In this document: piece by piece, positions 25,093-32,459 of the stretch
Layout of the letters: each line of letters starts with the position of its first letter
Numbering within the stretch: position 1 is the first letter of the stretch
Origin: Methylococcus sp.
GTDB lineage: Bacteria > Pseudomonadota > Gammaproteobacteria > Methylococcales > Methylococcaceae
DNA length: 32,459 nt
NCBI GenBank assembly: GCA_028688525.1
Contig: JAQTYA010000029.1
Span: 1 to 32,459 of the forward strand
Direction: 5' to 3'
Program-made: the position numbers and the translations under genes
The notes under the pieces: model-generated
Databases searched by the model: none
What the model saw: only the letters and a program-made list of their open reading frames with translations
Told to the model about the DNA's origin: nothing

Positions 25093-25734
25093 ATGCGCTG
25101 GAGCCTGACACGAGCGGACCAGACCCCGGCCCCCCAGCCGGGCCGGCAAACCTACGAGGAAGCTCTGCGGCGCAACATCCTGTTCGCCCAGTTGGACGAC
25201 TTGGTGCGCTGGGGCCGCAAGAATTCGATCTGGCCGTTCAACTTCGGTCTTTCCTGCTGCTACGTCGAAATGGCGACGGCGTTTACCAGCCGTTTCGACA
25301 TCGCCCGTTTCGGCTCGGAGGTGATCCGGGCCAGTCCCCGCCAGGCCGATCTGATGGTGATTTCCGGCACGGTGTTCCGCAAAATGGCGCCGGTGGTCAA
25401 GCACCTCTACGATCAGCTGCTCGAACCCAAGTGGATCATCTCCATGGGCTCCTGCGCCAACTCGGGCGGGATGTACGACATCTACAGCGTGGTCCAGGGC
25501 GTGGACAAGTTCCTGCCGGTGGACGTCTACGTGCCGGGCTGCCCACCGCGGCCGGAAGCTTTGCTGGAAGGACTGATCATGCTGCAGGAATCCATAGGCA
25601 AGGAGGAGCGGCCGCTGAGCTGGGTAGTCGGCCCCCAAGGCATCGAGAAGGCCCCCGTTCCAAGCCGGCGCGACATCAAGCAGGCCGAGCGCAATAGGGC
25701 CACCGAACTGCACGACCCCTTCAGCCTGGATTGA
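25093..25734 (+). CDS. nuoB: NADH:quinone oxidoreductase subunit B
   Basis: This subunit holds cluster N2, the last Fe-S centre before quinone. The ligands are visible as adjacent C55-C56 (SCCYVE), C121 (GSCANSGG) and C150 (VPGCPPRPE). The N-terminal [17 protein letters not shown] region is standard. At 213 residues it is of usual length, with a polar C-terminal tail after about 175. It is tightly spaced between nuoA and nuoCD. Confidence 0.97.
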   Translation: MRWSLTRADQTPAPQPGRQTYEEALRRNILFAQLDDLVRWGRKNSIWPFNFGLSCCYVEMATAFTSRFDIARFGSEVIRASPRQADLMVISGTVFRKMAPVVKHLYDQLLEPKWIISMGSCANSGGMYDIYSVVQGVDKFLPVDVYVPGCPPRPEALLEGLIMLQESIGKEERPLSWVVGPQGIEKAPVPSRRDIKQAERNRATELHDPFSLD

Positions 25735-25752
25735 ACGAGAGGAAATCCGGAC

Positions 25753-27516
25753 ATGGCAGCCTCGATGACGGCACATGCTGGAACCATCCTCCCGGACCTG
25801 TGCCGGCGCTTCGGCGGCGAGACCTTCATCCCGCAAATCACCGCCGACGGCATCCCGACCCTGTGGCTGCCTGGCCAAACCTTGGTGGCGGCGGTCCGCT
25901 ACTTGCGGCTGGAGATCGACCGCCCCTACGCCCTGCTATTCGACCTCACCGCCATCGACGAGCGGGTCCGCCAACACCGAGAAGGTTTGCCGGCCGGCGC
26001 CTACACCGTCGTTTATCATCTGATTTCCCTGGAGCGCAACGCCGACATCCGGCTGAAAGTAGCGCTGCCGGAAGCCGATCCCGCCCTGCCCAGCATCGCA
26101 GCGGTCTGCCTCGCCGCCAATTGGTACGAGCGGGAAGTCTGGGATATGTTCGGCATCCGCTTCGACGGGCATCCGAACCTGCGCCGCATCATCATGCCGC
26201 CGACCTGGCAGGGCCATCCCCTGCGCAAGGACCACCCGGCCCGCGCCACCGAGATGGAGCCGTTCAGCCTGCCGGACGACGTTCAGCAGCACGAGCAGGA
26301 AGCCCTGCGTTTCGTGCCCGAGGAATGGGGCATGCAGCGCCAGAGCGAGGACACCGATTTCCTGTTCCTCAATTTAGGACCCAACCATCCCAGCGTGCAT
26401 GGGGTGTTCCGGGTCGCCCTCCAGCTCGACGGCGAGGAGATCGTCGATGCCGTTCCCGACATCGGCTACCACCACCGCGGAGCCGAGAAGATGGGCGAGC
26501 GCCAGTCCTGGCACAGCTATATCCCTTACACCGACCGGGTGGACTACCTCGGCGGTTCGATGAACAACCTGCCTTATGTCATGGCTGTGGAGAAGCTGGC
26601 CGGAATCGAGGTGCCTGAGCGCGCCCGGGTCATCCGGGTCATGATCTCCGAGTTCTATCGGCTAGCCAGCCATCTGCTGTTCTACGGTACCTTCGCCCAG
26701 GACGTGGGGCAGATGTCGCCGATCTTCTACATGTTCATCGACCGTGAAAAGGTGTTCGCCATCATCGAATCGTTCACCGGCGCCCGGATGCATTCGAGCT
26801 TCTTCCGCATCGGCGGCGTCGCCATGGACCTGCCGGCAGGCTGGGACAGGCTGATTCGCGAATTCATCGCCTACTTCCCCAAGCGCCTGGCCGACTACGA
26901 CAAGGCGGTGATGGCCAACAAGCTGATCCAGCGCCGCACCCGCGGCATCGGCGCCTACACCACAGCGGAGGCCATCGACTGGAGCGTGACCGGCGCGGGG
27001 CTGCGGGCCACGGGCCTGGCCTGGGACTACCGGAAAGCCCGGCCGTACTCCGGCTACGAGAACTTCGAGTTCGAGATACCCGTCGGCGCAAACGGCGACT
27101 GCTACGACCGCTGCGCAGTGCGGGTGGAGGAGATGCGGCAGAGCCTCCGGATCATCGAGCAGTGCGTGAACCAGATGCCATCCGGCCCCTACAAGGCCGA
27201 ACACCCACTTACCACGCCGCCGCCCAAGGAGCGCACGATGCACGACATCGAGACGCTGATCCAGCACTTCCTCACCGTGTCTTGGGGTCCGGTGATCCCG
27301 CCGGGCGAGGCCTGCGTGACCATCGAGGCGACCAAGGGCCTGAACGGCTATTACCTAACCTCGGACGGCGGAACCATGTCCTACCGCACTCGCATCCGCA
27401 CACCCTCCTTCCCTCATCTGCAGATGATCCCGCTGATGAGCCGGGGCATGATGGTCGCCGACCTGATCGCCATACTCGCCAGCATCGATTTCGTGATGGC
27501 CGACGTGGACCGCTGA
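25753..27516 (+). CDS. nuoC: Fused NADH:quinone oxidoreductase subunit C/D
   Basis: A 587-residue fusion of NuoC (about 1-175) and NuoD (about 195-587), the arrangement known from E. coli and many Gammaproteobacteria. The NuoC part ends with [14 protein letters not shown] and the HPLRKDHP motif. The NuoD part starts at [10 protein letters not shown], includes [10 protein letters not shown], the quinone-site region and [10 protein letters not shown], and ends with [19 protein letters not shown] lies upstream of the ATG at 25753. The fusion joins the two subunits that form the quinone pocket with NuoB. Confidence 0.96.
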   Translation: MAASMTAHAGTILPDLCRRFGGETFIPQITADGIPTLWLPGQTLVAAVRYLRLEIDRPYALLFDLTAIDERVRQHREGLPAGAYTVVYHLISLERNADIRLKVALPEADPALPSIAAVCLAANWYEREVWDMFGIRFDGHPNLRRIIMPPTWQGHPLRKDHPARATEMEPFSLPDDVQQHEQEALRFVPEEWGMQRQSEDTDFLFLNLGPNHPSVHGVFRVALQLDGEEIVDAVPDIGYHHRGAEKMGERQSWHSYIPYTDRVDYLGGSMNNLPYVMAVEKLAGIEVPERARVIRVMISEFYRLASHLLFYGTFAQDVGQMSPIFYMFIDREKVFAIIESFTGARMHSSFFRIGGVAMDLPAGWDRLIREFIAYFPKRLADYDKAVMANKLIQRRTRGIGAYTTAEAIDWSVTGAGLRATGLAWDYRKARPYSGYENFEFEIPVGANGDCYDRCAVRVEEMRQSLRIIEQCVNQMPSGPYKAEHPLTTPPPKERTMHDIETLIQHFLTVSWGPVIPPGEACVTIEATKGLNGYYLTSDGGTMSYRTRIRTPSFPHLQMIPLMSRGMMVADLIAILASIDFVMADVDR

Positions 27517-27528
27517 AGGAGCCGGAGC

Positions 27529-28002
27529 ATGATCCTCACTCCCGACAAAATCCAAGCCATCCTCCAGGAAGCCGCGCACTTCCCTCGTCCTTCGGCGGCG
27601 GCGATCGAGGCGCTCAACATTGCCCAGCGGGGCCACGGCTGGATTTCCGACGAGTTGCTGAAGGAGGTCGCCGAACTGCTGGGCATGTCGCCGGCCGACC
27701 TGGACAGCGTCGCGACCTTCTACAACCTGATCTACCGCCGCCCGGTCGGCAAGCGCGTGATCCATTACTGCAACAGCGTGAGCTGTTGGATGCTGGGCGC
27801 CGAGGACAACCGCCGCTATTTGAGCCAAAAGCTCGGCATCGGGTTGGGCGAAACCACCGGCGACGGCGAATACACCCTGCTGCCCATCGTTTGCCTAGGG
27901 GCCTGCGACAAGGCGCCGGTGCTCATGGTCGGCGACGAGACCCACTTCAATGTCGATCCGGCCAAGCTGGACGATGTTCTCGGCGAAACCGGAGCGCCCT
28001 GA
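27529..28002 (+). CDS. nuoE: NADH:quinone oxidoreductase subunit E
   Basis: A thioredoxin-like [2Fe-2S] subunit (cluster N1a) of the NADH-input module. Ligands are C81, C86 (C-x4-C) and C122, C126 (C-x3-C). The N-terminal helical part has [13 protein letters not shown] and [14 protein letters not shown]. It is 157 residues long with GGAGC before the ATG. Its TGA overlaps the nuoF ATG by one base. Confidence 0.96.
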   Translation: MILTPDKIQAILQEAAHFPRPSAAAIEALNIAQRGHGWISDELLKEVAELLGMSPADLDSVATFYNLIYRRPVGKRVIHYCNSVSCWMLGAEDNRRYLSQKLGIGLGETTGDGEYTLLPIVCLGACDKAPVLMVGDETHFNVDPAKLDDVLGETGAP

Positions 28003-29285
28003 TGGACAAGCCGCTCACCCGCAACATCAAACCCGACGGCTCCGCCGCCACCCTGGCCGAATACCGGGCCAAGGGCGGCTACGAGGGATTGAAAAAAGTC
28101 CTCGCCGAACTCGCCCCGCTGGAGGTGCAACAGCAGGTCAAGGACTCGGGCCTGCGCGGCCGGGGCGGTGCCGGTTTCCCAACCGGTGCCAAATGGAGCT
28201 TCGTACCCATGGGCGAGGACGCACCCAAAACCAAGTACTTGGTGGTCAACGGAGACGAAATGGAGCCGGGCGCGTTCAAGGACCGGCTGCTGCTGGAAGG
28301 CGATCCACACCAACTGATCGAAGGCGTCCTGATCGCTGCTTACGCCATCCAGGCCAACATCGCCTACATCTTCCTCCGCGGCGAATACCGGGTAGCGGCG
28401 GAACGGCTGCGCCGGGCGATCGCCGAGGCTACCGAAAAAAATCTGCTCGGCGCGAATATCCTAGGCTCGGGGTTCAGCCTGGATCTGCGCCTGCACACCA
28501 GCGCGGGCCGCTACATCTGCGGCGAGGAAACCGCTCTGCTCAACTCGCTGGAGGGCAAGCGCGCCAATCCCCGCGCCAAGCCGCCGTTTCCTCAAGTTTC
28601 CGGCCTGTTCGGCAAGCCGACCATCGTCAACAACGTCGAGACTCTGTGCAATCTGCCGCACATCCTCCGCAATGGAGTGGACTGGTACAAGCGCCTCAGC
28701 CGCACCGGCGAACCCGGCACCAAGATCTACGGCGTGAGCGGCCGGGTCAAACGCCCCGGCGCCTGGGAGCTGCCCATGGGCACGACAGGCCGTGAGATCA
28801 TCGAGGAGCATGCCGGCGGCATGCGCGACGGCTACCGCTTGAAGGGCTACATGCCGGGAGGCGCATCCACCGACTTCCTGCTGCCCGAACACCTGGATAT
28901 CCCTATGGACTACGGCTCGATCGGCAAGGCCGGCAGCCGGCTCGGCACCGGCACGATGATCCTGCTGGACGACAAGACTTGCCCGGTACAAATGGTGCTG
29001 AACCTCGAGCAGTTCTTCGCCCAAGAATCCTGCGGTTGGTGCACGCCTTGCCGGGATGGCCTGCCCTGGACCGTCAGCTTGCTCGAAGGTCTGATCGCGG
29101 GGCGCGGCCGGCCGGAGGACATCGAAACCCTGCAGCGCTTGTGCGGCCTGCTCGGCCCCGGCAACACCTTCTGCGCCCTCGCTCCCGGGGCGATGGAACC
29201 GCTGCAGAGCGCCCTCAAATACTTCCGCGCCGATTTCGAGCGCTATCTCCAGCCCAAGAAGGTCAGCGGAGGCGCGTATGCCTGA
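28002..29285 (+). CDS. nuoF: NADH:quinone oxidoreductase subunit F
   Basis: The catalytic NADH dehydrogenase subunit, binding NADH and FMN and passing electrons to N3. [13 protein letters not shown] is the FMN/NADH glycine loop, followed by [13 protein letters not shown] and [15 protein letters not shown]. Cluster N3 ligands are C344, C347 and C350 ([11 protein letters not shown]) and C391 (TFCALAPGA). The ATG at 28002 overlaps the nuoE stop and gives 427 residues, the family norm; the frame open further upstream is not coding. It overlaps the nuoG start by eight bases. Confidence 0.96.
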   Translation: MDKPLTRNIKPDGSAATLAEYRAKGGYEGLKKVLAELAPLEVQQQVKDSGLRGRGGAGFPTGAKWSFVPMGEDAPKTKYLVVNGDEMEPGAFKDRLLLEGDPHQLIEGVLIAAYAIQANIAYIFLRGEYRVAAERLRRAIAEATEKNLLGANILGSGFSLDLRLHTSAGRYICGEETALLNSLEGKRANPRAKPPFPQVSGLFGKPTIVNNVETLCNLPHILRNGVDWYKRLSRTGEPGTKIYGVSGRVKRPGAWELPMGTTGREIIEEHAGGMRDGYRLKGYMPGGASTDFLLPEHLDIPMDYGSIGKAGSRLGTGTMILLDDKTCPVQMVLNLEQFFAQESCGWCTPCRDGLPWTVSLLEGLIAGRGRPEDIETLQRLCGLLGPGNTFCALAPGAMEPLQSALKYFRADFERYLQPKKVSGGAYA

Positions 29286-32094
29286 CAAAATCGTAGGGAA
29301 CGATTTTGGACCGCCGAAGGCGGGTCCGAAGGACGGACTCCAGGGAGGGAGTCCGCACAAAATCGTAGGGAACGATTTTGGACCGCCGAAGGCTGGTCCG
29401 GAGGGCGGACTCCACGGAAGGAGTCCGCACATCGAAATCGACGGCAAGAGTTATCCGGTCAAGGCGGGGGATAACCTGCTGCAGGCGATACTCTCGCTCG
29501 GCCTGGACCTGCCCTATTTCTGCTGGCATCCGGCCATGGGCTCGGTCGGCGCCTGCCGCCAGTGCGGCGTGATCCAGTTCAAGGATACGGACGACACCCA
29601 AGGCCGTCTGGTGATGGCCTGCATGACGCCCGTCGCCGACGGCATGCGCATTTCACTGCAAGGTGAAACCGCCAAAGGCTTCCGCGCCGGCATCCTGGAA
29701 CTGCTGATGACCAACCACCCGCACGACTGCCCGGTGTGCGAGGAAGGCGGGGAATGCCATCTGCAAGACATGACAGTGATGACCGGCCACACCTTCCGGC
29801 AGTACCGCGGCCTCAAGCGGACTCACCGCAACCAGGACCTGGGGCCCTTCATCAACCACGAGATGAACCGCTGCATCGCCTGCTACCGCTGTGTCCGCTA
29901 TTACCAGGATTATTGCGGCGGGGACGATCTGCAAGTATTCGCCTCGCACAATCACGTCTATTTCGGCCGCCACGAGGACGGTGCGCTGGAAAACGAGTTC
30001 AGCGGCAACTTGGTCGAGGTCTGCCCCACCGGCGTATTCACCGACAAGACCTTCAGCCACCACTACAGCCGCAAATGGGATCTGCAGACCGCGCCTTCGA
30101 TCTGCGTGCATTGCGGTATCGGCTGCAACACCAGCCCTGGCGAGCGCTACGGCAGCCTGCGGCGGATCGTCAACCGCTACCACGGAGAGGTCAACGGCTA
30201 TTTCCTGTGCGACCGCGGCCGTTTCGGCTACGGCTTCGTCAACGGCCCGGCGCGTCTGCATCAAGCCCGCTCCGCCGAGGACGGCCCGCTAGACGCGCGC
30301 ACCGCTGCAAACCGATTCACAGCGACGCTAAAGGACGCCAAAGGAATGATCGGTATCGGTTCGCCCCGTGCCAGCCTCGAGGCCAATTTCGCACTGCGGG
30401 AACTGGTCGGCGCGGAGCGTTTCTATGCCGGCATCGGCGCCGTTGAACATGGCTGCCTTCGAACCCTGCTCGGCATCGTACGGGATTTCCCGGTACGCCT
30501 CGTGTCCATGCGCGAGGCCGAACGGGCCGACGCAGTGCTCGTGCTGGGCGAGGACGTCACCCAGACCGCACCGCGGCTGGCTCTGGCGCTGCGCCAGGCG
30601 GTACGCAATCGCGCCTTGGCCATCGCCGGCGATGTAGGCATCCCGCGCTGGCAAGACGCCGCCGTGCGCGAAGCCGCCCAGACCGAAAAAAGCCCGCTGT
30701 TCGTCGCCAGTCCGGCGCCGACACGCCTGGACGAGGTCGCCGCTCGGGCCTGCCGCGCCGGCCCCGACGCCATCGCCCGGCTGGGCTTCGCCATCGCGCA
30801 CCGCATCTACCCCGAGGCGCCGGCCGTCGCGGGGCTGACGCCCGAACACGCGGCGCTGGCTGCGGAGATCGCCGAGGCGCTGGCAGGCGCCGAACGGCCC
30901 CTGATCGCGTCCGGCACCGGCTGCCTGAGCGAGGACGTGCTGAGAGCCGCAGGACAGATCGCCGCTGCGCTGGCGGCGAAACAGCAGGGCCAACCCACGG
31001 GAGTGCATTTCGCCGTGCCGGAATGCAACAGCCTGGGGCTGGCGATGATGGAGGCCCAAGCTCTGGCTCACGCTTGCCAGGCCATCGAGTCCGGAATAGC
31101 CGACACGCTGGTAGTCCTGGAAAACGACCTTTACCGGCGGGCAGACAAGGCTGCCATCGACGCCCTGCTCGAGCAGGCTAAACAAGTGATCGTGATCGAC
31201 CATACCCTCCACGAGACCGCCGAGCGCGCCGATCTTGCTCTGCCCGCCGCGAGCTTCGCCGAGACCGAAGGGACGCTGGTCAGCAGCGAAGGCCGCGCCC
31301 AGCGCTTCTTCTCGGCGATGCAACCCGCCGGCGACAGCCGCGACGCTTGGCGCTGGCTCGGGCCCTGGACCCGCATCGACGATCTTACCCGGGCGCTGAC
31401 CGAATTGCTGCCGGTGTTCGGGGAAATTACCGGTTGCGCGCCGGGAGCGGCCTTCCGCATAGCGGGCCAGAAGATTCCCCGCCAGCCACACCGCTACAGC
31501 GGACGCACCGCTATGCTGGCCGACATCCGCATCCATGAACCGAAACAGCCGGAGGATGCGGACTCGGCCCTGGCCTTTTCCATGGAGGGTGCGGCAAACG
31601 ACCGTCCGCCGGCCCTGAATCCCTTCGTCTGGGCGCCGGGCTGGAACTCGAACCAGTCGGTCGGCAAATTCCAGGACGAAGCCGGCGGGCATCTGCGCGG
31701 CGGCGATCCCGGCATTCGGCTGATCGGCGACGGCGGCGGAGGCCGGGCGCAGTGGTTCGAGCTGCCGGAGGCCGAGGCGGCGTCCTCGGACGCCTTGCGG
31801 CTGGTACCGCTGTACCACATTTTCGGCAGCGACGAGACCAGCATGCACTCGCCCGCGGTGGCGGAACGGGCGCCGCATCCCTATCTGGCCGTCAACCCCG
31901 AAGACGCCGTACGCTACGGTCTCGCCGAAGGCGAAGAAGTCGAACTGACTACGGACGTCTGGCTGCCGGTGAAGCTCCTCCCCGGTCTCGCGGCCTGTGT
32001 CGCTGGCGTGCCGGCAGGCCTGCCCGACCTGCCTTTCCTGGAAACCGCGTCGCGGCCGCGGACGCCGAACAAACCCGGAGAAAATACGCCATGA
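29278..32094 (+). CDS. nuoG: NADH:quinone oxidoreductase subunit G with a 48-residue palindromic-repeat insertion at the N-terminus
   Basis: The large Fe-S subunit of complex I, here 938 residues. Residues 4-51 are two tandem copies of a 24-residue repeat encoded by structured DNA; the normal protein resumes at [11 protein letters not shown]1b ligands are C82, C93, C96 and C115; the next cluster has H147, C151, C154 and C160; then C199, C202, C205 and C249; and N7 has C276, C279, C283 and C311. Subtracting 48 gives 34/45/48/67, 99/103/106/112, 151/154/157/201 and 228/231/235/263, the E. coli positions as I recall them. A molybdopterin-oxidoreductase-like domain follows. The insert-free length would be 890, close to E. 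coli. The start is set by the nuoF overlap; no alternative ATG/GTG lies between insert and core. The stop overlaps the nuoH ATG. Confidence 0.95.
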   Translation: MPDKIVGNDFGPPKAGPKDGLQGGSPHKIVGNDFGPPKAGPEGGLHGRSPHIEIDGKSYPVKAGDNLLQAILSLGLDLPYFCWHPAMGSVGACRQCGVIQFKDTDDTQGRLVMACMTPVADGMRISLQGETAKGFRAGILELLMTNHPHDCPVCEEGGECHLQDMTVMTGHTFRQYRGLKRTHRNQDLGPFINHEMNRCIACYRCVRYYQDYCGGDDLQVFASHNHVYFGRHEDGALENEFSGNLVEVCPTGVFTDKTFSHHYSRKWDLQTAPSICVHCGIGCNTSPGERYGSLRRIVNRYHGEVNGYFLCDRGRFGYGFVNGPARLHQARSAEDGPLDARTAANRFTATLKDAKGMIGIGSPRASLEANFALRELVGAERFYAGIGAVEHGCLRTLLGIVRDFPVRLVSMREAERADAVLVLGEDVTQTAPRLALALRQAVRNRALAIAGDVGIPRWQDAAVREAAQTEKSPLFVASPAPTRLDEVAARACRAGPDAIARLGFAIAHRIYPEAPAVAGLTPEHAALAAEIAEALAGAERPLIASGTGCLSEDVLRAAGQIAAALAAKQQGQPTGVHFAVPECNSLGLAMMEAQALAHACQAIESGIADTLVVLENDLYRRADKAAIDALLEQAKQVIVIDHTLHETAERADLALPAASFAETEGTLVSSEGRAQRFFSAMQPAGDSRDAWRWLGPWTRIDDLTRALTELLPVFGEITGCAPGAAFRIAGQKIPRQPHRYSGRTAMLADIRIHEPKQPEDADSALAFSMEGAANDRPPALNPFVWAPGWNSNQSVGKFQDEAGGHLRGGDPGIRLIGDGGGGRAQWFELPEAEAASSDALRLVPLYHIFGSDETSMHSPAVAERAPHPYLAVNPEDAVRYGLAEGEEVELTTDVWLPVKLLPGLAACVAGVPAGLPDLPFLETASRPRTPNKPGENTP
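29287..29430. repeat. Two tandem 72-bp palindromic elements inserted in frame in nuoG
   Basis: Units at 29287-29358 and 29359-29430 are 67/72 identical. Each has three consecutive hairpins. In unit 1 these are AAAATCGT/ACGATTTT with loop AGGGA (29287-29307), GGACCGCC/GGC-G-GGTCC with one bulged base (29308-29327), and CGGACTCC/GGAGTCCG with a six-base loop (29334-29355). The unit is 24 codons long and free of stops in the nuoG frame. Removing both units joins ATGCCTGAC directly to ATCGAAATC, a normal NuoG start. The type resembles palindromic elements that insert within genes, such as the rickettsial RPE class, but no family identity is claimed. Confidence 0.9.
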
Positions 32095-32459
32095 CCGTCG
32101 GGTCGCCCTATGTCGTCGTCGGCATCCTGCTTTCGGTTGTGGTCGTCGCGGCCTGGCTGATCTGGGTGGAGCGCCGGCTGATCGGGATCTGGCAGGACCG
32201 GCTCGGGCCCAACCGGCTGGGCCCGCTGGGGCTGGGGCAGGTGGTGGCGGACATGGTCAAGATATTCTTCAAGGAGGACTGGATTCCGCCTTTCGCCGAC
32301 AAGCCGGTGTTCGTCATCGCACCGGCCATCGTCATGGTCACCATGCTGCTGGGTTTCGTCGTGATACCGTTCGCACCGGGCGTGGGCGTCATCGACTTCA
32401 ATTTCGGCCTACTGTATTTCTTCGCGCTGTCTTCGCTGGCGGTCTACAGTCAGGTGCTG
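32091..32459 (+). CDS. nuoH: NADH:quinone oxidoreductase subunit H (3' partial)
   Basis: The gene begins at an ATG overlapping the nuoG stop (ATGA) and stays open to the window edge, showing the first 123 residues. A first transmembrane helix (VVVGILLSVVVVAAWLI) ends in VERRLIGIWQDRLGPNR, a hallmark of NuoH, followed by GQVVADMVKIFFKEDWIPP and a second membrane segment (VFVIAPAIVMVTMLLGFVV). NuoH forms the quinone tunnel entrance and couples it to the membrane arm. Confidence 0.95.
   Translation, partial: MTVGSPYVVVGILLSVVVVAAWLIWVERRLIGIWQDRLGPNRLGPLGLGQVVADMVKIFFKEDWIPPFADKPVFVIAPAIVMVTMLLGFVVIPFAPGVGVIDFNFGLLYFFALSSLAVYSQVL

Noticed and set aside
27162-28001. Upstream extension of the nuoF open frame
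   Set aside because: It overlaps nuoCD and nuoE in another frame. The nuoF start at 28002 gives the normal family length and a standard overlap.
29287-29430. CRISPR-like array
   Set aside because: Only two units in direct contact, no spacers, and the sequence is inside a coding frame.
29287-29430. Rho-independent terminators inside nuoG
   Set aside because: The hairpins are strong but no T-run follows the GC-rich stems, and nuoG and nuoH continue downstream.

Overview
The window reads as the chromosome of a high-GC, free-living Gammaproteobacterium. The main evidence is the complex I operon at the right end. It has the gammaproteobacterial order nuoA-B-CD-E-F-G-H with nuoC and nuoD fused, and NuoG carries the ligands of the extra N7 cluster. 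The overall gene mix would fit a Methylococcus-like bacterium, but no methane-oxidation gene lies in the window, so that is only an inference. I see no rRNA, tRNA, CRISPR array, transposase or phage gene.

Left part (1-6100). The window opens inside a secreted repeat protein with GloVer-type repeats, a Pro/Thr linker and two InlB-like repeats. A frameshifted minus-strand gene for a probable lipoprotein follows. Next comes a likely sulfur-responsive unit: a sensorless, SfnR-like sigma-54 activator, a strong terminator, a near-consensus sigma-54 promoter, and then a TauD-family dioxygenase, an NfsA-like nitroreductase and a peptide deformylase in tight succession.

Middle (6300-12400). A beta-class-like glutathione S-transferase, a POT peptide transporter and a convergent gamma-glutamyltranspeptidase form a loose glutathione/peptide neighbourhood. 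A second nitroreductase gene is broken near its 5' end. It is followed by an ArgD-like class III aminotransferase.

Minus-strand module (12369-17949). Four tightly spaced genes encode a HAMP/PP2C-type (SpoIIE) phosphatase, a TonB-dependent receptor and two periplasmic binding proteins of different families. No ABC permease or ATPase is present, so this looks more like sensing than import. Upstream on the same strand are a TDT-family transporter (18056-19252) and an ABC exporter half-transporter (19349-21175).

Right part (21505-32459). Small metabolic genes come first: VOC, CYTH, HAD and MgtC family proteins, and pcm on the minus strand. The nuo operon follows and runs off the end inside nuoH.

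The most unusual feature is inside nuoG. Two tandem 72-bp copies of a three-hairpin palindromic element sit in frame right after the third codon and add 48 residues. If 48 is subtracted, every Fe-S ligand falls on the E. coli NuoG numbering as I remember it, so the insertion is precise and apparently tolerated. The two copies differ at five positions, and all five lie outside the paired stems.
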